DNA of 5,479 nucleotides from NCBI GenBank assembly GCA_945903675.1, contig CAMDOP010000226.1, positions 1-5,479 on the forward strand, read 5' to 3'. A model generated the notes under the pieces. It ran no database searches. It was not told the DNA's origin and saw only the letters and a program-made list of their open reading frames with translations. The DNA comes from Crenothrix polyspora. Lineage in GTDB: Bacteria > Pseudomonadota > Gammaproteobacteria > Methylococcales > Methylomonadaceae. Position 1 is the stretch's first letter; each line of letters opens with the position of its first letter. Both the position numbers and the translations under genes were made by a program. Below are positions 1-5,122 of this stretch, in pieces.

Positions 1-788
1 TTTTCTATTTTAGCGCCACGCCAGCCATAAATAGATTGATCGTCATCCCCGACTACAAACAGATTATCTTTTCCTTCTGTTAATAAGCGTAACCAAGCGT
101 ATTGTATGGTGTTGGTATCTTGAAACTCATCTACATGCACCTGTGTGAAGCGCTTCTGATAAAACTCAAGTACATCAGCATTGTCGCGCAATAACTCATG
201 AGCTCGCAACAGCAGTTCGGCAAAATCGACTAAACCAGAACGATCGCAAAGCTCTTCATAAGCTTTATAAATGATTAATCGTTGACGTTCATGACTATCG
301 CCTGTTTCAACGCAATGTTTAGCTCGAATACCTTCATCTTTCTGCGCATTGATGTACCACTGCATTTCCTTGGGCGGCCATTGCTTGTCGTCAAAATTAA
401 GGGTACTTAACAAGCGTTTAATGACTCTTAATTGGTCACCGGAATCCATAACCTGAAATGTTTCTGGCAACCGCGCTTGCTTGGCATGTCGCCTTAGAAG
501 ACGATGGGCTATGCCATGAAAGGTTCCTATCCATAGATTATGTGCAGAAATACTGAGTAAATCTTCTATTCTGCCGCGCATTTCCTTAGCCGCTTTATTA
601 GTAAACGTTACGGCTAATATGCTATGCGGAGACACACCTTCGACTTTAATCTGCCAAGCTATACGATGCACTAATACACGCGTTTTACCACTACCCGCGC
701 CCGCCAATATCAACATCGCTTGAGAAGGCGCAGTTACCGCTTGGCGTTGCGCATCATTTAAAGAATCAATTATTGTCGTTACATCCAT
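1..788 (-). CDS. uvrD: DNA helicase II UvrD, N-terminal part (cut by window edge)
   Basis: Superfamily 1A 3'-to-5' DNA helicase that unwinds DNA in nucleotide excision repair and mismatch repair in the cytoplasm. The first 262 residues are present; the rest lies beyond position 1 (the E. coli protein has about 720). Reading the minus strand from 788 gives MDVTTIIDSLNDAQRQAV, close to the E. coli UvrD N-terminus and unlike Rep. Visible motifs are Walker A AGAGSGKT (residues 29-36), motif Ia TFTNKAAKEM (61-70), motif II VDEFQDTN with the catalytic D220/E221, and motif III GDDDQSIYGWRGA (from residue 247, Q251). These numbers equal those of E. coli UvrD, so there is no indel or frameshift in this part. 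No strong Shine-Dalgarno sequence precedes the ATG. The gene is divergent from the small membrane protein gene at 905. UvrD is strongly favoured over Rep because of the N-terminus. Confidence 0.96.
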   Translation of the reverse strand, partial: MDVTTIIDSLNDAQRQAVTAPSQAMLILAGAGSGKTRVLVHRIAWQIKVEGVSPHSILAVTFTNKAAKEMRGRIEDLLSISAHNLWIGTFHGIAHRLLRRHAKQARLPETFQVMDSGDQLRVIKRLLSTLNFDDKQWPPKEMQWYINAQKDEGIRAKHCVETGDSHERQRLIIYKAYEELCDRSGLVDFAELLLRAHELLRDNADVLEFYQKRFTQVHVDEFQDTNTIQYAWLRLLTEGKDNLFVVGDDDQSIYGWRGAKIE

Positions 789-904
789 TTTTGTTTTATC
801 ACTTGCACATTTTTTAGAGCTGTGTATATTGCCTTTAGCTTTGCAATGTTCGAGTTCATTATTGTTTAGCTACCATAATAACGACTACACAGAAGGGGAT
901 TAAG
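789..904. promoter_or_regulatory. Divergent intergenic region between uvrD and the DUF2892 gene
   Basis: This 116-base AT-rich gap must hold the promoters of two divergent genes. For the plus direction the best -10-like hexamer is TATATT at 825-830 (5 of 6 matches), with a poor -35 TTGCAC at 803-808 and a 16-base spacer. For the minus direction the same stretch read backwards gives TATACA, with no convincing -35. The ribosome binding site of the 905 gene is AAGGGG at 893-898, six bases before its ATG. Exact promoter positions are a guess by eye. Confidence 0.3.
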
Positions 905-1150
905 ATGAGTTTTGATTATAAACGCATGACTAAATTTGAGCACAATATAGGCGAAAATGAAAAAAAATACCGTCTATACGCTGGTGCTGCATTAATTGCA
1001 ATTTCGATTTTCACAGCTTCCATAGCCCTATTATTGATAGGCATGGTTCTAATTGGAACTGGTTTTTCAGGCTGGTGCCCAGCTTATTCTGGCATGGGCA
1101 AAAACACCTGCGACACTTCAGCAAACGATAATACTTCTGAAGAAAACTAA
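905..1150 (+). CDS. Small inner-membrane protein, DUF2892 (YgaP-like transmembrane) family
   Basis: An 81-residue protein of unknown biochemical role. It has a charged N-terminus (residues 1-23), two closely spaced hydrophobic segments at roughly 25-41 and 42-57, and then the family signature GWCPAYSGMGKNTC (residues 56-69), with Cys58 and Cys69, before a polar acidic tail. The NIG near the start of the domain and the CPxYxxxGxxTC ending are hallmarks of DUF2892, a domain found alone or fused to rhodanese as in YgaP. Members are thought to be inner-membrane proteins; a link to sulfur or thiol chemistry is suggested only by the rhodanese fusions. The start at 905 is chosen because AAGGGG lies six bases upstream; an internal ATG at 926 lacks such support. 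It is a single-gene unit ending at a hairpin shared with the convergent fxsA. Confidence 0.82.
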   Translation: MSFDYKRMTKFEHNIGENEKKYRLYAGAALIAISIFTASIALLLIGMVLIGTGFSGWCPAYSGMGKNTCDTSANDNTSEEN

Positions 1151-1155
1151 AGACG

Positions 1156-1200
1156 AAAGGCGAAAGGCTCAAAAGCACACTGCTTTTGCCTTTTGCCTTT
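1156..1200. terminator. Bidirectional terminator hairpin between convergent genes
   Basis: Two AAAGGC blocks (1156-1161 and 1163-1168) and AAAAGC (1171-1176) pair with GCTTTT (1182-1187) and two GCCTTT blocks (1188-1193 and 1195-1200). The result is a stem of about 19 pairs with a TC bulge (1169-1170), one G-U pair and the 5-base loop ACACT. It fills the gap between the stop codon of the DUF2892 gene (1150) and that of fxsA (1202). Moderately T-rich sequence follows on both strands, but there is no long clean T-run, so termination is inferred. The left arm contains the 7-base unit CGAAAGG in tandem. Confidence 0.7.
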
Positions 1201-1201
1201 G

Positions 1202-1636
1202 TTATTCTTCTTTACGAAACTCACCTTCCAACACATTAGCTTTCGCGGCTTTTTCTTGAAAAACACTACTCGCTTGAATCAAATGATTTTCAAGCACATA
1301 TTGCGCTATTTTTTTCCGTAAACTCGGCACTAAACAAGCAAAACCGATAATATCGGTAATAAAACCCGGTGTTAATAATAAAGCACCACCCAACAAAATA
1401 ATCGGGCCTTCAATCATTTCATAAGCAGGCACTATGCCTTGTGCTAAATTCTCTTGAAACTTCCTAAAAGTCGAAAAGCCTTGTTGCCGCAATAACCACG
1501 CGCCTAATCCTGCGGTAAACACGACCAGAAAAATAGTCGGAAAAGCACCAATAACACTACCCACCTCTAGCAGTAAATAAATTTCTGCAAAAGGAATAAG
1601 CAATACGACCAGAAATATGATTTGAAAAACTTTCAT
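1202..1636 (-). CDS. fxsA: FxsA family membrane protein
   Basis: A 144-residue inner-membrane protein of the FxsA family. In E. coli, excess FxsA relieves exclusion of phage T7 by the F-plasmid protein PifA; the normal cellular role is unclear. Hydrophobic segments lie at about 3-24, 28-50 and 78-104. Family features visible are the conserved acidic residue in the first helix (FAEIYLLLEVG, 16-26), LLRQQGF (48-54) and the strongly conserved LLTPGFITDIIG (87-98) before a basic, cytoplasmic-type C-terminus. The frame could begin at a GTG at 1642, which directly follows an in-frame TGA. The ATG at 1636 is preferred because a GTGAG ribosome-binding-like sequence lies just upstream and the protein then begins MKVFQ. 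It is divergent from cutA; fxsA, cutA and dsbD lie close together in many gammaproteobacteria. Confidence 0.9.
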   Translation of the reverse strand: MKVFQIIFLVVLLIPFAEIYLLLEVGSVIGAFPTIFLVVFTAGLGAWLLRQQGFSTFRKFQENLAQGIVPAYEMIEGPIILLGGALLLTPGFITDIIGFACLVPSLRKKIAQYVLENHLIQASSVFQEKAAKANVLEGEFRKEE

Positions 1637-1650
1637 CGACACTCACTTTA

Positions 1651-1680
1651 AATACAAAAGGAAAGACTAAACTTTGGCAA
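1651..1680 (-). promoter_or_regulatory. Candidate fxsA promoter
   Basis: Read on the minus strand, TTGCCA (1680-1675, 5 of 6 matches to the -35 consensus) and TGTATT (1656-1651, 4 of 6 matches to the -10 consensus) are separated by 18 bases. Transcription would start roughly 10 bases before the ATG at 1636. The -35 lies inside the perfect 10-base palindrome GGCAATTGCC (1676-1685), a possible protein-binding site. This is a by-eye assignment. Confidence 0.3.
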
Positions 1681-1736
1681 TTGCCCGAACTCGTTTACGG
1701 TTGCTAACAATATAAAGGCAATTCGTTTTAATTTCT

Positions 1737-1749
1737 AGGATAATATCCT
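1737..1749. promoter_or_regulatory. Palindrome over the candidate cutA operon -10
   Basis: AGGATA-A-TATCCT is a perfect 13-base inverted repeat. It contains GATAAT (1739-1744), a 5-of-6 match to the -10 consensus on the plus strand, with only a weak -35 (AAGGCA at 1715-1720, spacer 18). If this is the promoter, transcription starts near 1751, about 22 bases before the cutA ATG. The symmetry could mark a repressor site, but it is short enough to be chance. Confidence 0.3.
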
Positions 1750-1772
1750 TCTTTGACTTGTCATTGACCAGA

Positions 1773-2099
1773 ATGCCGACTCCCTATCAAATAATTCTTT
1801 GCACCTGCCCTGATAAAGCCAGTGCCGAACAGCTTGCTCACTTACTAGTCAACGAGCAACTAAGTGCTTGCGTGAATATTTTACCCGGAGTTAGTTCGAT
1901 TTACTGGTGGCAAGGACAAGCAACCTCAGCGCAAGAATATTTATTATTGATTAAAGCCCATAAAGAGCATTATCAGGCCATTGAAACCAGCATAAAAGCA
2001 CACCACCCTTACGAGCTTCCTGAAATAATTGCCGTCTCTATTGAAAACGGCTTACCCGAATACCTGCACTGGATTAATTCATGCCATTCACACATCTGA
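1773..2099 (+). CDS. cutA: CutA family divalent-cation tolerance protein
   Basis: A 108-residue member of the CutA family: small, very stable trimers with a ferredoxin-like fold. They are historically tied to copper and other divalent metal tolerance in E. coli, although the molecular role remains unsettled. Recognisable features are the N-terminal strand with LCTCPD (9-14), the LSACVNILPGVSSIYWWQG stretch (30-48), and the family signature HHPYELPEI (77-85) followed by EYLHWI (96-101). Length matches the family (112 in E. coli). The frame extends back to a TTG at 1758, but the ATG at 1773 gives the usual family N-terminus; neither start has a clear Shine-Dalgarno sequence. It appears to be the first gene of the operon, and its last 19 bases overlap the start of dsbD, suggesting translational coupling. 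Cys10, Cys12, Cys33 and Cys104 give it more cysteines than seem needed, of unknown significance. Confidence 0.93.
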   Translation: MPTPYQIILCTCPDKASAEQLAHLLVNEQLSACVNILPGVSSIYWWQGQATSAQEYLLLIKAHKEHYQAIETSIKAHHPYELPEIIAVSIENGLPEYLHWINSCHSHI

Positions 2100-4267
2100 T
2101 TTTTTTCTGTTTACTTCTATTAAGTAAATTAGCTTTTGCTGCGACTAACGACGAACCATTACCTCCAGAGCAAGCCTTTAAAATTTCTGCTAAAGCCGTC
2201 AGTGCTGATCAGCTAGAAATTACTTGGGATATTGCCGATGGTTATTATCTATACCGCGACAAGATGAAATTCATCTCTAAAACGGAACAAATCCAAACAG
2301 TGACGCCAACCTTTCCTGAGGGCGAAACTAAACATGATGAAAATTTCGGTGACATGGTTGTTTATCATAACCACCTGACCATTCCCTTATCCTTAATCAC
2401 AAAAGGCGCATCCTCCATACAATTGTTGGTGCAATACCAAGGCTGTGCTGACAGAGGCGTCTGCTATCCGCCGCAGAAAAAAACCTTTGACCTCGCTCTA
2501 CCGATGGCGACTATCAAAACTGCTGAACCGATTGATGCCCTGTTTAAACCTAAAGCGACTGAAGGTGCCTTATTACCGGCACAACAAGCTTTCCGGTTTT
2601 TTGCAGCCGTTAACGAAGTAGGTAAGCTAAAGGTTTCTTGGGAAATTGCCCCAGGCTATTATTTATATCGCGAAAAAATCCGCCTAGAATTAAGCGACTC
2701 GACAGGTAGTCGCTTAGGTGATTACACCATTCCCAGAGGCACCCCCATACACGATGAAGCTTTTGGTCAAGTTGAAATATTCCACGAGCAACTGAGCTTT
2801 GAGTTGCCAGTGCTGCGCACTCAGCCCACAGCGCAAACCGTTACCTTATTAGCCCATTTTCAAGGTTGTGCTGATCGCGGCGTTTGCTATCCACCGATGA
2901 GCCAAAAAATCGACCTAGAGTTACCCGCAGCCCCCATTAACGAGGCATTAGTCACACCAGTGCTCTCCGAGCAAGATCAGATTGTGACAGCGCTCAAACA
3001 AGACAGTCTGGCTATAACCTTGCTGAGCTTTTTCGGCTTCGGACTCCTATTATCGCTGACGCCCTGTATTTTCCCCATGATTCCGATTCTATCAGGCATC
3101 ATTGTCGGGCACGGTAATCGCATTACCACCACCCGTGCCTTCTTGCTGTCGCTCAGTTATGTCATCGCTTCCGCTTTGACTTACACGGTATTTGGCATAA
3201 TCGCCGCCTTATTTGGCGGCAACTTGCAGACGACTTTTCAGCAACCTTGGATCATTATCCTGTTTAGCAGTGTTTTTGTCTTACTGTCTTTATCCATGTT
3301 TGGCTTTTACGAATTAGAAATACCTAACTCACTCAAAACCAAATTGCATAATTCCAGTGTAAGGCATCGTGATGGCTCACTCTGGGGCGCGGCAATTATG
3401 GGCGCTTTATCATCGCTAATTGTAGGGCCCTGTGTCGCTGCACCTTTAGCAGGGGCGTTGATTTATATAGGCCAAACCGGCAATGCCGTGTTGGGCGGTA
3501 GCGCCTTGTTTGCGATGGGTTTAGGCATGGGTGTGCCCTTATTGTTATTAGGCGCTTCGGCTGGCAAATTATTGCCTAAAGCCGGAACCTGGCTCTATGC
3601 CACCAAAGCTGTATTTGGCGTAATTATGCTGGCTGTGGCTGTGTGGATGTTAACTCGCATCTTACCGCCCGCCATTATCATTGTGCTCTGGGCCATGTTG
3701 CTGATACTGCCAGCCATCTACCTCAAGGCCATCGACCCACTGCCTGAACAATGCTCAGGTTGGCACAAACTATGGAAAGGTATCGGCTTAATGATGCTCG
3801 CCTACGGCCTATTATTATTAATTGGTTTCAGTATGGGTAATAACAACCCGTTAAAACCACTACAAGGCTTAGGCGTTAATAATGCACAGGCAGCAGAGCA
3901 GGGTCTGATTTTTAAAAGGGTCGCCTCTTTAGCCGCACTGGAAACTGAAATCGAACAAGCCAGCGCTAATCATCAAACCGTCATGCTGGATTTTTATGCG
4001 GACTGGTGTATCTCTTGTAAAGAAATGGAAGCCTACACCTTTACCGATCCTAAGGTGAAGCAAGCCTTGGCCGGTGTCGTATTATTACAAGCAGATGTCA
4101 CTAACAATAATGCTGATGACCTAGCCTTACTAACAAAATTTAAGCTCATTGGGCCGCCTGCCATTTTGTTTTTTGGCAGTGATGGCAAAGAAAATACAGC
4201 GCAGCGTGTTATTGGCTATCAAGATGCCGAGACCTTTATCAAAACTTTACAACGAGTAAAATCATGA
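2081..4267 (+). CDS. dsbD: Thiol:disulfide interchange protein DsbD with duplicated N-terminal redox domain
   Basis: Inner-membrane reductase that passes electrons from cytoplasmic thioredoxin to periplasmic thiol proteins such as disulfide isomerases and cytochrome c maturation factors. It has 728 residues against about 565 in E. coli. A signal peptide spans 1-20 (cleavage after AFA). Two DsbD-alpha immunoglobulin-like domains follow: one at about 28-141 with C122/C128, the other at about 164-282 with C263/C269. Both carry GYYLYR, HDExFG and the identical QGCADRGVCYPP. The membrane domain (about 308-585, eight helices) has the redox pair C329 (LTPCIFPMIPILSG) and C451 (GPCVAAPLAG). A periplasmic thioredoxin-like domain (about 605-728) has WCISC (642-646). 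All canonical cysteines are present; the extra 160 or so residues are the second alpha domain. The start overlaps cutA by 19 bases and the stop shares ATGA with the next gene, so translation is probably coupled. Confidence 0.97.
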   Translation: MPFTHLIFFCLLLLSKLAFAATNDEPLPPEQAFKISAKAVSADQLEITWDIADGYYLYRDKMKFISKTEQIQTVTPTFPEGETKHDENFGDMVVYHNHLTIPLSLITKGASSIQLLVQYQGCADRGVCYPPQKKTFDLALPMATIKTAEPIDALFKPKATEGALLPAQQAFRFFAAVNEVGKLKVSWEIAPGYYLYREKIRLELSDSTGSRLGDYTIPRGTPIHDEAFGQVEIFHEQLSFELPVLRTQPTAQTVTLLAHFQGCADRGVCYPPMSQKIDLELPAAPINEALVTPVLSEQDQIVTALKQDSLAITLLSFFGFGLLLSLTPCIFPMIPILSGIIVGHGNRITTTRAFLLSLSYVIASALTYTVFGIIAALFGGNLQTTFQQPWIIILFSSVFVLLSLSMFGFYELEIPNSLKTKLHNSSVRHRDGSLWGAAIMGALSSLIVGPCVAAPLAGALIYIGQTGNAVLGGSALFAMGLGMGVPLLLLGASAGKLLPKAGTWLYATKAVFGVIMLAVAVWMLTRILPPAIIIVLWAMLLILPAIYLKAIDPLPEQCSGWHKLWKGIGLMMLAYGLLLLIGFSMGNNNPLKPLQGLGVNNAQAAEQGLIFKRVASLAALETEIEQASANHQTVMLDFYADWCISCKEMEAYTFTDPKVKQALAGVVLLQADVTNNNADDLALLTKFKLIGPPAILFFGSDGKENTAQRVIGYQDAETFIKTLQRVKS

Positions 4268-4782
4268 AAACAGCAGGACTCATCTTAATAGCTGTCGCCG
4301 TGCTGGCCTTGGGCGGAGGCATTATCGCTAGAGGTTTGTTATCGCCGACAGATCAGGCTAGCGCTAAGTCCTTACCCGACTTTACCTTGCCTGATGTCTC
4401 CGGCCAGCCACATGCTATTTCAGAATGGCAAGGCAAACTAAGAGTGATTAACTTTTGGGCTACTTGGTGTGGGCCTTGCCTGAAAGAAATCCCCGAATTT
4501 ATCGAACTGCAAAACCACTATGCCGATAAAGGCCTGCAATTTATCGGCATTGCCGTAGATAGCCCAGAAGCCGTAGCAACCTACCTTAACTCCATCAATA
4601 TCAACTACCCCATATTGGTTGGTGACATGCCCGCTATCAGCATCGCCCATGAACTGGGCAATCACATCGATGCCGTGCCTTTTACCGTCATTGTTAACCA
4701 ACAAGGACAAATCATCCATCAACATGCAGGTGAGTTTTCTAAGGAACAACTATTGGAAGTGATTAAGCCGTTGCTTAATTAA
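4264..4782 (+). CDS. Membrane-anchored TlpA/ResA-like thioredoxin
   Basis: A 172-residue periplasmic thiol-disulfide oxidoreductase of the TlpA/ResA/CcmG group. Lys2 followed by a hydrophobic segment at about 4-23 looks like an uncleaved signal anchor; cleavage after ASA (32-34) is possible but lies far from the hydrophobic core. The thioredoxin fold starts near LPDFTLPDVSG (37-47). The active site is NFWATWCGPC (63-72, Cys69 and Cys72), followed by KEIPE, and the cis-proline region is AVPFT (Pro139). Its ATG overlaps the dsbD stop (ATGA), so the two are made together, and DsbD is the likely reductant that keeps it reduced. Clients are unknown; relatives act in cytochrome c maturation or in reduction of oxidase copper sites. 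The stop codon lies inside the target duplication of the mobile element that begins two bases later; the insertion left the reading frame unchanged. Confidence 0.9.
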   Translation: MKTAGLILIAVAVLALGGGIIARGLLSPTDQASAKSLPDFTLPDVSGQPHAISEWQGKLRVINFWATWCGPCLKEIPEFIELQNHYADKGLQFIGIAVDSPEAVATYLNSININYPILVGDMPAISIAHELGNHIDAVPFTVIVNQQGQIIHQHAGEFSKEQLLEVIKPLLN

Positions 4783-4784
4783 CG
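4777..4784. repeat. Left copy of 8-bp target site duplication
   Basis: AATTAACG directly abuts the left terminal repeat of the element at 4785 and is identical to 4931-4938. It contains the last sense codon and TAA stop of the tlpA-like gene. Confidence 0.85.
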
Positions 4785-4811
4785 GGCTACCCATTTAAGA
4801 CGGGGGAGTTT
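4785..4811 (+). repeat. Left terminal inverted repeat of the MITE-like element
   Basis: 27 bases starting GGCTACCCA and ending GGAGTTT. Compared with the right end it has mismatches at repeat positions 8, 10, 16, 17, 21 and 22, and a perfect outer heptamer. Confidence 0.8.
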
Positions 4812-4850
4812 AGCTTAATCGTTCACTTTTAGACAGGGTTCTCTTAAGAG

Positions 4851-4898
4851 CAGACAAAAGGCTAAGGACGAAAGCTTAAGCCTTGAGCCTTTCGTCTG
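4851..4898. repeat. Internal hairpin of the MITE-like element, possible terminator
   Basis: CAGACAAAAGGCT (4851-4863) pairs with AGCCTTTCGTCTG (4886-4898) with one mismatch, which becomes a G-U pair in the minus-strand transcript. AAGG (4864-4867) then pairs with CCTT (4881-4884), leaving G4885 bulged and a loop of 13 bases that contains AAGCTT. It is a strong stem but is not followed by a T-run on either strand, so termination is only possible, not shown. Its right arm is closely related to the hairpin between the DUF2892 gene and fxsA. Confidence 0.7.
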
Positions 4899-4903
4899 GA
4901 CTC

Positions 4904-4930
4904 AAACTGTCCCACCTTAAGTTGGTAGCC
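4904..4930 (-). repeat. Right terminal inverted repeat of the MITE-like element
   Basis: Ends in GGTAGCC, the exact complement of the left end GGCTACC. Over 27 bases 21 pair with the left repeat. The target duplication AATTAACG begins at the next base. Confidence 0.8.
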
Positions 4931-4938
4931 AATTAACG
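4931..4938. repeat. Right copy of 8-bp target site duplication
   Basis: AATTAACG, identical to 4777-4784 and directly next to the right terminal repeat. Removing the element and one copy restores a continuous sequence running from the tlpA stop into GTATTACG. Confidence 0.85.
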
Positions 4939-5122
4939 TATTACGTAAGTTAATATTGACACCGCAGTCGATCGTGTTCGAACTACTGAATCTTGAATAA
5001 GAATAGCGCTTGATCTAATGCACTGCACAGAATAGCAGAATGATTAACCCTTTACTCTGTCAGATTTACCAGTAAGATACCCTTAAACTAATTTACTATC
5101 ATTAAATTTCAGGAGCGTAACC
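4939..5122. other. Non-coding stretch upstream of the open frame at 5123
   Basis: There is no open frame of note and no RNA gene that I recognise. It holds an AT-rich inverted repeat, ATTAAC (4932-4937) with GTTAAT (4949-4954), and an isolated perfect TTGACA at 4956-4961 without a matching -10. Weak -10-like hexamers occur nearer the gene (TAAGAT at 5073-5078 with TTTACT at 5051-5056, spacer 16; TACTAT at 5094-5099). AGGAG at 5111-5115 is the ribosome binding site for the gene at 5123, seven bases before its ATG. The promoter of that gene probably lies within 5050-5105. Confidence 0.4.

Larger units (their letters stand above)
4785..4930. mobile_element. MITE-like non-autonomous insertion element, 146 bp
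   Basis: The ends are inverted repeats. Positions 4785-4811 match the reverse complement of 4904-4930 at 21 of 27 bases: the outer GGCTACC is perfect, then TTAAG, GGG and AGTTT are shared. A perfect 8-base direct repeat, AATTAACG, flanks it exactly (4777-4784 and 4931-4938), which is the mark of transposition. There is no room for a transposase, so it would have to be moved in trans by a related full-length element. An 8-base duplication and GG-starting ends fit several IS families, for example ISL3, IS1595 or IS6; I cannot assign one. The interior holds a second, stronger hairpin at 4851-4898. It lies two bases beyond the tlpA stop, so its hairpins may now shape the 3' end of the cutA-dsbD-tlpA transcript. 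Confidence 0.82.

Noticed and set aside
820..835. LexA-like box upstream of uvrD
   Set aside because: CTGT at 820-823 is followed after eight bases by CCTT instead of ACAG, so only a half-site is present.
1053..1259. 68-codon plus-strand open frame over the end of the DUF2892 gene and the terminator
   Set aside because: It overlaps the convincing DUF2892 gene in another frame, reads through the hairpin into the fxsA 3' end, and its protein resembles no family.
1637..1642. GTG start for fxsA, two codons upstream of the ATG
   Set aside because: It directly follows an in-frame stop; the ATG at 1636 has a better-placed GTGAG upstream and needs no rare start.
1758..1772. TTG start for cutA
   Set aside because: No ribosome binding site at a usable distance (AGGA is 17 bases away), and the ATG at 1773 gives the typical family length.
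4438..4749. 103-codon minus-strand open frame inside the tlpA-like gene
   Set aside because: It lies wholly antisense to a clear thioredoxin-fold gene, has no ribosome binding site or recognisable product, and is a shadow.
4851..4898. The MITE interior hairpin as the native rho-independent terminator of the cutA-dsbD-tlpA operon
   Set aside because: There is no T-run after the stem on either strand, and it lies inside an inserted element; it may act so by chance, but it is not the original terminator.
4956..4961. Perfect -35 consensus TTGACA in the gap after the MITE-like element
   Set aside because: No -10-like hexamer lies 16-19 bases downstream (CGAACT and neighbours), so it is not called a promoter.
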